A stretch of DNA of 64,000 nucleotides from Aquincola tertiaricarbonis. GTDB taxonomy: Bacteria; Pseudomonadota; Gammaproteobacteria; Burkholderiales; Burkholderiaceae_C. Where the stretch lies: the NCBI RefSeq assembly GCF_000969605.1, contig NZ_JZUE01000022.1, positions 1 through 64,000 of the forward strand, written 5' to 3'. The position numbers and the translations under genes were made by a program. Under the pieces are notes generated by a model, which was not told where the DNA came from, searched no databases, and saw only the letters and a program-made list of their open reading frames with translations. This document shows, one piece after another, positions 55,596 to 64,000 of the stretch. The stretch's first letter is position 1, and each line of letters starts with the position of its first letter.

Positions 55596-56081
55596 TCAGG
55601 CGAACGGCGGATTCAGCCGCACGATCGTCAGGTTGAGCACGGCCGCGAAGCTCACCCAGGCCAGGTAGGGCGCCAGCAGCCAGCCGGCCAGGCGGTCGCG
55701 CCGGCCGGCCACGCGGATCAGCCAGGCGATGGACAACCACAGCAGCACCACCTCGAAGGCCGCCCAGTCGGGCCGGCGCATGGCGAAGAAGAGCACGCTC
55801 CACAGCACGTTGGCGATGCCGTTGGCACCGAAGGCCGTCAGCAGCGCACCGCGCCCGGGCTGCTGTACCGGCGCGCGCCAGGCCCGCACGGCGGCCACCA
55901 CGCCCAGCGCATAGATCGTGGTCCACACCGGGCCGAAGAGCCAGTCGGGCGGCTGCCACGCGGGCTTGGCCAGGCCGCGGTACCAGGGCCCGATGTCGGT
56001 GGACAGGCCACCGAGCACCGACAGCGCCACCGCGCCCAGCACCGCCACCGAAAGAGGTTTCCACAGCGGCCGTCCCGTCAT
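55596..56081 (-). CDS. tspO: TspO/MBR-family tryptophan-rich sensory protein
   Basis: A 161-residue five-helix membrane protein. WYRGLAKPAWQPPDWLFGPV and WTTIYALGVVAAV are the family signature; ANGIANVLWSVLFFAMRRPD follows. In Rhodobacter TspO binds porphyrins and damps photosynthesis gene expression under oxygen. Its place behind bchP (ATGA overlap) fits a link to tetrapyrrole traffic. Confidence 0.95.
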   Translation of the reverse strand: MTGRPLWKPLSVAVLGAVALSVLGGLSTDIGPWYRGLAKPAWQPPDWLFGPVWTTIYALGVVAAVRAWRAPVQQPGRGALLTAFGANGIANVLWSVLFFAMRRPDWAAFEVVLLWLSIAWLIRVAGRRDRLAGWLLAPYLAWVSFAAVLNLTIVRLNPPFA

Positions 56082-57265
56082 ACGCGCGCCAACCCGAGCA
56101 GGTGGGCCACGTCCTTGAAGAAGATGCGCACATGCGCCAGCGGGCGCGCGCGGACCAGTCGTTTGTTCATGTAGGCGTCGAAGGTGAGTTGCTGGACATC
56201 CCGGTCGCGGCACATGCTGACGAAGCGCTCGCGGCGCCTGTCGCTGGCGTACCAGAACCGCTGCATGATGCCCAACACCCAGAACACCCGGCCGTGCTCG
56301 CGCAGGAAGGCCTTGCGGGCACTGGCCAGCGCCTGGCCGTCGCCCGTCTTCAGGCACAGCGCCACCGCGCTGGCGGCAAAGCGGCCGCCCAACATCGCGT
56401 AGTAGATGCCCTCGCCCGAGGCCGGCGCCACCACGCCCGCCGCATCGCCGGCCAGCACCACGTGACGGCCGTCGTCCCAGCGCGGCAGCGGCTTCATCGG
56501 GATGGGGGCGCCTTCGCGGCGCAGCGTCTGCGCGCCGTCGAGCTGCGCCGACTGGCGCAGCCGCTGCACCGCGCCGCGCAGCGAGAAGCCCTTGTCGGCA
56601 CTGCCGGTGCCGATGCTCACGGTGTCGCCGTGCGGGAACACCCAGCCGTAGAAGTCGGGCGACAGCCGGCCGTCGTAATGCACCTCGCAGCGGCTGCCGC
56701 GGAAGCCCGCGGGCGTCGGCTGCGGCGTGCGCACGATCTCGTGGTACGCGAACACGCAGCGGCCCTTGGCGGCGCCCGGCACCGCCTGCCGCGCCACCGC
56801 GGAACGTGCGCCGTCGGCCCCGATGACGGTGCGGGTGCGAACCTGGTGCAGGCCCTGACCATCGCGGTAGGCCAGCAGCGTCATGCCGTCGGCGGTGGGC
56901 TGCAGCGTCTCGAAGCTGCCGGTGCGGCGCACCGCGCCATGCGCCTGGGCGCGCTGGCGCAGCCATTCGTCGAACACCTCGCGGTCCACCATGCCGACGA
57001 AGCCGCCTTCGATGGGGATGTCCACCTGCCGGCCAGCCGGCGACACCATGCGCGCCGCGGTGGCCCGGGCCACCAGCAGATGCTCGGGGATGTCGAAGTC
57101 GGCGATCAGCCGCGGCGGAATGGCACCGCCACAGGGCTTGATGCGGCCCGCCCGGTCCAGCAGCAGCACGCGGTGGCCGGCACGGGCCAGGTCGTCGGCG
57201 GCAGTGGCCCCCGCCGGCCCGCCGCCCACCACCACTGCGTCGTAGTACAGGTCGCTCAGCATCAT
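56078..57265 (-). CDS. bchP: Geranylgeranyl-bacteriochlorophyll reductase
   Basis: A 395-residue FAD-dependent reductase that saturates the geranylgeranyl tail to phytyl. The FAD fold is DAVVVGGGPAGATAADDLAR near residue 9, then GRIKPCGGAIPPRLI, PDFYGWVFPHGDTVSIG and VLAGDAAGVVAPASGEGIYY. It overlaps the genes on both sides by 4 bp. Confidence 0.96.
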   Translation of the reverse strand: MMLSDLYYDAVVVGGGPAGATAADDLARAGHRVLLLDRAGRIKPCGGAIPPRLIADFDIPEHLLVARATAARMVSPAGRQVDIPIEGGFVGMVDREVFDEWLRQRAQAHGAVRRTGSFETLQPTADGMTLLAYRDGQGLHQVRTRTVIGADGARSAVARQAVPGAAKGRCVFAYHEIVRTPQPTPAGFRGSRCEVHYDGRLSPDFYGWVFPHGDTVSIGTGSADKGFSLRGAVQRLRQSAQLDGAQTLRREGAPIPMKPLPRWDDGRHVVLAGDAAGVVAPASGEGIYYAMLGGRFAASAVALCLKTGDGQALASARKAFLREHGRVFWVLGIMQRFWYASDRRRERFVSMCRDRDVQQLTFDAYMNKRLVRARPLAHVRIFFKDVAHLLGLARV

Positions 57266-58623
57266 GTGGACACCTGCATCGGTGAAGGCAGCGCGCGGGC
57301 GCTGCCAGCGGCGGGCAGCGGCCGCCAGGCCAGCCAGCCCGCCAGGAGGAACAGCAGCGCCTCGCAGCCGAACACCGCTGCGTAGGCCGTGCCGGGCGAA
57401 GCCAGCAGCGCCTGCGCCAGGTCGCTGGCGCCGGTGCCCACCAGGCCGCCGAGCGCAAAGGCCAGGGCCTGCGCCGCGCCCCACAGGCCGATGCGCACGC
57501 CTTCGCTGCCCGGCCGGCCCTCGCCGGCCAGCCGCATCATCGAGCCGATGGCAGCGATGGAGAACACGCCGTTGGCCGCGCCCAGCAGGAACACGTTGGC
57601 CTCCAGCGGGTGGCCGCCAGGCCGTGCCGACAGCCCGGCCAGCACCAGCCCGCCCAGCGCCAGGCCGGAGGCGATGCAGCCGCCCGCCGTCCAGCCCGCC
57701 AGCGAGCCGAACTGCCGGCCGCGCCAGCGGCTGCCGGCCGCCGCCGCCAGCAGCATGCCCACCAGCACGCCGCCATGCTGCACGCCCGACAGCTGCGTTG
57801 AGCGACCGGGCGTGAAGCCGAACACCGTGCCGGCGAACGGCTCCAGGATCAGGTCCTGCGCGCTGAAGGCCAGCATCGACACGAAGATGAAGACGGTGAA
57901 GCGCCGTGCCGCCGGCTCCGCCCACACCTCGGCCAGCGAGCTGGCGAAGGCGCGCAGGCCGGCACCGGCCGGAGCGTGCGGCTGCGGGCCGGGCGCGGCG
58001 GCCGCCGCCGCGGGGGCCGGCCCTTCCAGCCCCCAGGTGGCCAGCAGTGCCACCAGCACCGCCAGCACGGCGACCACCGCAGTGACCGCCAGCAGCCGCG
58101 CGGGCGAATACGGGTCCAGGAAGTGGCCCGCGGTGCCGGCCGTGACGGCAAAGCCCAGGATCATCATCAGCCACACGGTCGTGGCCGCCGCGGCGCGGCG
58201 AGGCGCCGGCACCCGCTTGGCCAGCAGCACCAGCAGCGTGGTGCCGCAGGCCGCCACGCCCAGGCCGATCAGCACGAAGGCCGCGAACGCCAGCAGCACG
58301 CCGCCGGTGCGGTGCAGCGGCATCCAGGCCACCGCGGCCGCGGCCAGCAGCGCGCCGCTGGCCAGCACCGCCATGCCGCCGACGATCCAGGGCGTGCGGC
58401 GGCCGCCCACGTCGCTGCCCCAGCCCATGCGCGGGCGGCTGGTCTGCACCAGGTAGTGCAGCGCCACCAGCACGCCGGGCAGCAGCGCCGGCAGCGCCAG
58501 CTCCACCACCATCACGCGGTTGAGCGTGGAGGTCATCAGCACCACCAGGCCGCCCAGCGCCGCCTGCACCAGGCCCAGCCGCACCACCTGCAGCCAGCCG
58601 AAGGGCCTGTCCGCCGACGTCAC
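57262..58623 (-). CDS. PucC/LhaA-family (BCD) bacteriochlorophyll transporter-like protein
   Basis: A 453-residue major-facilitator-type protein with about twelve helices. LGGLVVLMTSTLNRVMVVEL and TSRPRMGWGSDVGGRRTPWI are characteristic of the PucC/LhaA/Bch2 group. LAFSAQDLILEPFAGTVFGF lies in the central part. Its place between bchG and bchP is that of the gene often called bch2. These proteins assist antenna assembly, probably by handing over pigment. The start is GTG and overlaps bchG (GTGA). Confidence 0.92.
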   Translation of the reverse strand: MTSADRPFGWLQVVRLGLVQAALGGLVVLMTSTLNRVMVVELALPALLPGVLVALHYLVQTSRPRMGWGSDVGGRRTPWIVGGMAVLASGALLAAAAVAWMPLHRTGGVLLAFAAFVLIGLGVAACGTTLLVLLAKRVPAPRRAAAATTVWLMMILGFAVTAGTAGHFLDPYSPARLLAVTAVVAVLAVLVALLATWGLEGPAPAAAAAAPGPQPHAPAGAGLRAFASSLAEVWAEPAARRFTVFIFVSMLAFSAQDLILEPFAGTVFGFTPGRSTQLSGVQHGGVLVGMLLAAAAGSRWRGRQFGSLAGWTAGGCIASGLALGGLVLAGLSARPGGHPLEANVFLLGAANGVFSIAAIGSMMRLAGEGRPGSEGVRIGLWGAAQALAFALGGLVGTGASDLAQALLASPGTAYAAVFGCEALLFLLAGWLAWRPLPAAGSARALPSPMQVST

Positions 58624-59504
58624 GCCGCGGCCCCGGCGGCGCGCAGCGCAAACGCGCTGACCAGCATGCCCAGCACGTACAGCGGCACGCCGAAGCCGCT
58701 GTACCAGAGCGCCCGCGCCAGCGGCTGCGCGACGAAGCGCCGCATCATCAGCAGCTGCGCGGCCAGCAGCGCGGCCACGCCGGCGGCATGCGCCGGCTGG
58801 CCCCAATCGAGCAGCAGCGCAATGACGACGGCCTGCGGCGCGGCCATCACCGCGCTGGCCACCACGGCCGCGCGCCGCACGCCCAGCCGCACGGGCAGCG
58901 AGCCGATGCCCATGCGGCTGTCGCCCTCGATGGACTTGAAGTCGTTGAGCGTCATGATCCCGTGAGCGCCGGCGCTGTACAGCAGCGCCAGCCAGAGCGA
59001 GCGTGCATCCAGCCCCACGCCCGCAGCCATCACCGCCGCGCCGGTGATCCAGGCCAGGCCCTCATAACAAAGCGCGCAGGCCCCATTGCCCCACCAGCCA
59101 TTGCGCTTGAGCCGCAGCGGCGGCGCGCTGTAGGCCCAGGCCAGCAGCAGCCCCACCACTGCCGCCGCCAGCCCCACCGGCCCGAGCGCCAGCGCCACCA
59201 GCAGCGACAGCAGCGTCCAGCCGATGGCGATGTACAGACCCCAGCGCCCGGGCAGGCGGCCGCTGGGAATCGGCCGCTGCGGCTCGTTGATCGCATCCAC
59301 CTCGCGGTCGAACCAGTCGTTGACGGCCTGGCTGGTGGCGCACACCAGCGGACCCGCCAGCAGCACCCCCGCCGCCACCAGCGGCCAGCGGCCCTGCGGC
59401 GAGGCGCCCGAAGCCACCACGCCACAGCCGAAGGCCCACATCGGTGGGAACCATGTGATCGGCTTGAGCAGCTCGGTCACGGCCGACAGGTCAGGGCGTG
59501 TCAT
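58620..59504 (-). CDS. bchG: Bacteriochlorophyll a synthase
   Basis: A 294-residue UbiA-family membrane prenyltransferase that esterifies bacteriochlorophyllide a with geranylgeranyl diphosphate. The first Asp motif is NDWFDREVDAINEPQRPIPS and the second HGIMTLNDFKSIEGDSRMG. KPITWFPPMWAFGCGVVASG marks the N-terminus. It leads the eight-gene bchG-bchD operon and has a PpsR box 30 bp upstream. Confidence 0.97.
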   Translation of the reverse strand: MTRPDLSAVTELLKPITWFPPMWAFGCGVVASGASPQGRWPLVAAGVLLAGPLVCATSQAVNDWFDREVDAINEPQRPIPSGRLPGRWGLYIAIGWTLLSLLVALALGPVGLAAAVVGLLLAWAYSAPPLRLKRNGWWGNGACALCYEGLAWITGAAVMAAGVGLDARSLWLALLYSAGAHGIMTLNDFKSIEGDSRMGIGSLPVRLGVRRAAVVASAVMAAPQAVVIALLLDWGQPAHAAGVAALLAAQLLMMRRFVAQPLARALWYSGFGVPLYVLGMLVSAFALRAAGAAA

Positions 59505-59533
59505 GCGCTGACTTTCGGTGTGACGGTCGGTTG

Positions 59534-59551
59534 TGTCAACTGAGATTTACA
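59534..59551. promoter_or_regulatory. PpsR box upstream of bchG
   Basis: TGTCAACTGAGATTTACA is a TGTN12ACA site and shares TGTCAACNNNGATTTACA with the boxes at bchC and crtI. On the minus strand it contains TTGACA, a likely -35 of the bchG promoter; I see no convincing -10. Confidence 0.8.
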
Positions 59552-59720
59552 CCTGCTACAGTCGCGCATTGGCGCTTTGCTGCGTGTGTGCGGTTTGCGC
59601 AGAGGCGCACGGGGGAGGCGGTGCCCGGTGGAGCGATTTCGAAGTGGCGAGGAGCACAGCGCCGAGGTCGGCGCGCGCAGCGCGCTTCGTGGGCTGATCC
59701 GCCGGCCGCAAAAGCGCGAG

Positions 59721-61214
59721 TTATCCCGGCGCCTTGTCCCCCGAACTCGCATTGTTCGCCGCCGCCTGGTCGCTGCCCACGCCGCCCAGGTCGCCCAGGC
59801 CGTAGCGGCGCAGCTTCACGTACAGGCTCTGGCGCGACAGGCCCAGCATCTCGGCGGCGGAGGCGCGGTTGTCGCGCGTGAGCTCCAGCGCGGCTTCGAT
59901 GCACAGCTTCTCGATCAGGTCCACCGTCTCGCCCACGATGTCCTTCAGCGGCACGCGGCCCACCAGCTCGGCCAGCTGGCCGGCCGAGCGCGGCAGCTCG
60001 CGGTGCGTACGGGCTTCAGGCGCCAGGCGCCGGCCCACGTCGCGGATGGTGAAGCCCAGGCAGGGCGGCTCGCCCTGCGGCACCGAGACGGCCGAGATCT
60101 CCACCTGCGTGGTGGCCCCGTAGGCACCGCGCAGGGTGGTGGGAAACAGCCGCACCACGCCGTGCTGCCGCAGCGAGCCCAGCAGCACGTTCAGGTCGAC
60201 GCCGGTGCGGCCCATCCAGCGGTCCAGCGACTGGCCCTGCAGCCGCTCGCCGGCAGGCAGCTGCACCATCTCGGCAAAGGCGGTGTTGGCGGTGAGCACC
60301 CGGCCCTGAGGATCGGTCACCACGAAGGCGTCGGGCACGCTGTCCACCGCGCGCAGCAGCGCGGCCTCGGCCGGCGCGGCCACCGGGGCGGCGCCCTCGG
60401 CGGCGGTGGGCAGCAGCCGCACCAGCACCAGCGAGGCACCGTCCTGGCGGAACAGCGTGGCCGACATCTGCAGCGCCGGCCCGCCCTCGGCGGCCTGCAC
60501 GCGGATCTCGTCGCCGCGGCCGGTGGCCCGCACGCTGGCGAACAGGTCCGCCGCGGCCTGGCGGCTGGCCGGGGCCAGCGCATCGGCAAACGGGCGGCCG
60601 CCGATGCGGCGCGGGCCATCGCCCAGCAGCCGCGCGGCTGCCGGATTGATCTCCACCACCGCATGGCTGCTGCCGTCCAGCACCACCACCGGCTCGGAGA
60701 TCGTCTCGAACAGCAGCCGGTAGCGGGCCTCGGCCTGCCGCAGGCGCAGGTAGTCGCGCTCCATGGCCTGCTGCGCATCCACCAGCCGCTGCTGCAGGGT
60801 GCTGACGGTGCGCAGGTCGCGGCCCACGGCCACCACCCGGCCCTGGTCGCCGAACTGCACCGCCGAATACATCACCGGAACGCCGGCCGTGCCCGCCGCC
60901 GGGTGGTTCACCTGGCGCCACGGGGTGTGGCCGCTGCGCATGCTGGCCGCATCGCGCAGCATGGCCAGCACCTTGGGCCGGCTTTCCACCGTCACGGTCT
61001 CCAGCCAGTGGCGGCCCACCCATTCAGCGCTGCCTTCGTACACCAGCTCGTCATTGCCGATGGACACGTCGCGGATGACGCCCTGGCCGTCGATCACCAG
61101 CGCCACGTCCGCCGCGGCGGAGATCAGCGCGGCGGTGGAACGTGCGTCGATGTCCGCCAGCAACTGCTCGGGAGCGTCGAAAGGGGTCACGTTCGGCACG
61201 CCTGCGAGGTTCAT
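59721..61214 (-). CDS. ppsR: Transcriptional repressor PpsR/CrtJ
   Basis: A 497-residue regulator with an N-terminal PAS-like domain (ISAAADVALVIDGQGVIRDV), coiled coil (LQQRLVDAQQAMERDYLRLR), PAS1 (LLFETISEPVVVLDG) and PAS2 (AVDSVPDAFVVTDPQGRVLT). The C-terminal Fis-type HTH reads ASAAEMLGLSRQSLYVKLRR. PpsR binds TGTN12ACA boxes, several of which lie in this window. I see no Cys in the HTH region, where some CrtJ proteins carry a redox Cys. It follows aerR by 49 bp. Confidence 0.96.
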   Translation of the reverse strand: MNLAGVPNVTPFDAPEQLLADIDARSTAALISAAADVALVIDGQGVIRDVSIGNDELVYEGSAEWVGRHWLETVTVESRPKVLAMLRDAASMRSGHTPWRQVNHPAAGTAGVPVMYSAVQFGDQGRVVAVGRDLRTVSTLQQRLVDAQQAMERDYLRLRQAEARYRLLFETISEPVVVLDGSSHAVVEINPAAARLLGDGPRRIGGRPFADALAPASRQAAADLFASVRATGRGDEIRVQAAEGGPALQMSATLFRQDGASLVLVRLLPTAAEGAAPVAAPAEAALLRAVDSVPDAFVVTDPQGRVLTANTAFAEMVQLPAGERLQGQSLDRWMGRTGVDLNVLLGSLRQHGVVRLFPTTLRGAYGATTQVEISAVSVPQGEPPCLGFTIRDVGRRLAPEARTHRELPRSAGQLAELVGRVPLKDIVGETVDLIEKLCIEAALELTRDNRASAAEMLGLSRQSLYVKLRRYGLGDLGGVGSDQAAANNASSGDKAPG

Positions 61215-61263
61215 GAGGCCTTGTTCGATCGGCGCTGGAAGGCGCGCGGGTGGGTGGATGGAT

Positions 61264-62166
61264 TCAGGGGACGGCCGCCGCGCGGGCGGCCATCAGACGT
61301 TCGGCTTCGGCGACGGCGGCGCGGGCATCGGACGCCATGGCGTCAGCGCCCACCTTCACCGCGAAGTCGTCCAGCAGGTTGACAACCGGTCCACCCACCA
61401 TCACGACCACCGCCGGATTCAAGGACGCCCGGCGCAGCGCGAGGATAGCCGATGCGACGCCGTCGGCATGGCACTCGCTGCCGACCGACAGGCCAATGAT
61501 GTCGTACCAGCCACTGGACAGTGCCTGTGTCAGCTCCGGCAGACCCGCACCCGGATCGGCCCACACGTCCCAGCCGGCCCGGCGGAAGAACTCCACCACC
61601 ATCAGCAGGCCGAAGTTGTGCTGCGAACCCGGTGCCGGCGCCAGCAGGGCGCGCCAGGAACTGCGCCGCCGCGGCTCGGTGCGCTGGAAGGCGCTGCTGT
61701 ATTCATTGACCAGCTGCTGCAGCCGCCACAGGCCCACCGTCACCTCGGTGAAGTCGCACAGGTCGGCCTCCCACAGCGCACCCAGGCGCTGCGCGGTGGG
61801 CGCCAGCAGGTCCAGGTACAGGGCCTCGATCTCGATGCCCTCGGCACGGCGTGCGCGCATGTACTCGGCAGCGGAGCCGGGCCGGCGGCCCAGCACGATG
61901 TCGGTCAGCGTGGCCACCTCGGCGGGCCCGGTGTGCGGCAGCGGCCGGCTCTCGTGGGAGGCACCGCTGTCGTGGTGGCAATGCGCCAGCAGCAGGCGCG
62001 GAATGATCTGCGTCTCGATCGTGCGCAGCAGCGAGGCGGCGCGGTCCATCGGGCTCAGGGTGTCGGGGGCCGGCTGCTCGGCCGCACCCCATGGCAGCGC
62101 CGAGCTCACGCCCTCCTGGGCGGCCGCGGGCGGCGCACCGAACAGGTTCCTTGTATACGTCTGCAC
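61264..62166 (-). CDS. aerR: Cobalamin-binding regulator AerR/PpaA
   Basis: A 300-residue protein with a helical B12-cap-like domain (LAPTAQRLGALWEADLCDFTEV) and a B12-binding Rossmann domain (GLLMVVEFFRRAGWDVWADP, IIGLSVGSECHADGVASAIL, VVVMVGGPVVN). AerR modulates PpsR/CrtJ in a light- and B12-dependent way. A GTG start is chosen because AGGAG lies 7 nt upstream; the longer TTG-started frame lacks this. It precedes ppsR and is divergent from bchF. Confidence 0.9.
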   Translation of the reverse strand: MQTYTRNLFGAPPAAAQEGVSSALPWGAAEQPAPDTLSPMDRAASLLRTIETQIIPRLLLAHCHHDSGASHESRPLPHTGPAEVATLTDIVLGRRPGSAAEYMRARRAEGIEIEALYLDLLAPTAQRLGALWEADLCDFTEVTVGLWRLQQLVNEYSSAFQRTEPRRRSSWRALLAPAPGSQHNFGLLMVVEFFRRAGWDVWADPGAGLPELTQALSSGWYDIIGLSVGSECHADGVASAILALRRASLNPAVVVMVGGPVVNLLDDFAVKVGADAMASDARAAVAEAERLMAARAAAVP

Positions 62167-62365
62167 CACGTGTCTCCTCGTGGGTCGAGCGCGTCGGGTC
62201 TCGGAAGGAAGCAGCTGCTTCTGAGGTGGACCTGTTGGTGCCCGGTGGTTGACTGTCTTGTGTGTCGTGTTGGTAAGCAAGAGCAGGGTCCGCGCGAACT
62301 GTCAGCGGGAACGCCCATTGCCGTCAAGCATTTCTCAATTTGTATCCCCATGGCTGGCAGCGTAG

Positions 62366-62399
62366 TGTCAGACCCGTAGAACGTCAATCTGGATTGACA
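62366..62399. promoter_or_regulatory. Two imperfect PpsR boxes between aerR and bchF
   Basis: TGTCAGACCCGTAGAACG (62366-62383) and, on the minus strand, TGTCAATCCAGATTGACG (62399-62382) each differ from TGTN12ACA at the last base. They touch each other. TTGACA (62394-62399) inside the second could be the bchF -35, 30 bp before the ATG. Confidence 0.6.
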
Positions 62400-62429
62400 C
62401 TCGGCAGGCGGCGCCCTAGTCTTCGCCGC

Positions 62430-64000
<1,571 letters not shown>

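Overview
The window is high-GC DNA with densely packed genes, many joined by ATGA or GTGA stop/start overlaps. It carries most of a purple-bacterial photosynthesis gene cluster (PGC) beside an aromatic/organic-acid uptake and degradation region. The tetraheme PufC, the HiPIP, several solitary tripartite-tricarboxylate (Bug/TTT) binding proteins, a PEP-CTERM protein and a Burkholderia-type porin together suggest a phototrophic Burkholderiales bacterium (Rubrivivax/Aquincola/Roseateles-like). That assignment is inference from gene content, not from a database match.

Layout. 0-3.8 kb: a MazG-NYN fusion cut by the window edge, a PEP-CTERM protein, a transglutaminase, and PPK2 with a DUF2845 protein. 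3.9-18.9 kb: three TTT solute-binding proteins, an alpha/beta hydrolase, an enolase-superfamily enzyme, a porin, a LysR regulator, a carboxymuconolactone decarboxylase-like protein with an amidohydrolase, and an enoyl-CoA hydratase/CoA-transferase/GST operon. Similar GCATAGC-type sites lie upstream of four of these units and suggest one LysR regulon. The 8-vinyl reductase gene bciA and a secreted subtilase sit inside this region. 18.9-22.6 kb: a lower-GC accessory island with a decayed IS110-family transposase, an OLD-like ATPase/Toprim protein, and a trypsin-like protease bounded by 12-bp inverted repeats of integron core-site type.

22.8-64 kb: the PGC. Minus-strand superoperon: crtE, palindromic repeat, crtF-bchCXYZ-pufB-(unknown 75-aa membrane protein)-pufA-pufLMC. 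Plus strand: crtD-crtC, then an MCP, a membrane protein and an ExoD-like gene. Minus: acyltransferase, then crtI-crtB-hemA-small ORF. Plus: a CcmC/CcmD-like pair, a PpsR-like regulator, a kinase-less bacteriophytochrome, bchO and an ECF sigma factor. Minus: bchG-(PucC-like)-bchP-tspO-orf-hip-bchI-bchD, then a PRC-barrel protein. Finally ppsR and aerR (minus) lie divergent from bchF-bchN, which runs off the end. bchB, bchH, bchL, bchM and puhA are not in the window.

How it works together. Crt proteins make spheroidene-type carotenoids. BchIDO, BciA, BchFN, BchXYZ, BchC, BchG and BchP cover steps to bacteriochlorophyll a. PufBA and PufLM form LH1 and the reaction center. PufC, probably reduced by the HiPIP, re-reduces the special pair. 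TGTN12ACA boxes (PpsR/CrtJ sites) lie at the bchC, crtE/crtD, crtI, bchG and bchF promoters. Three of them share the extended form TGTCAACNNNGATTTACA. Control probably combines PpsR, AerR, and a second PpsR-like protein paired with a phytochrome.
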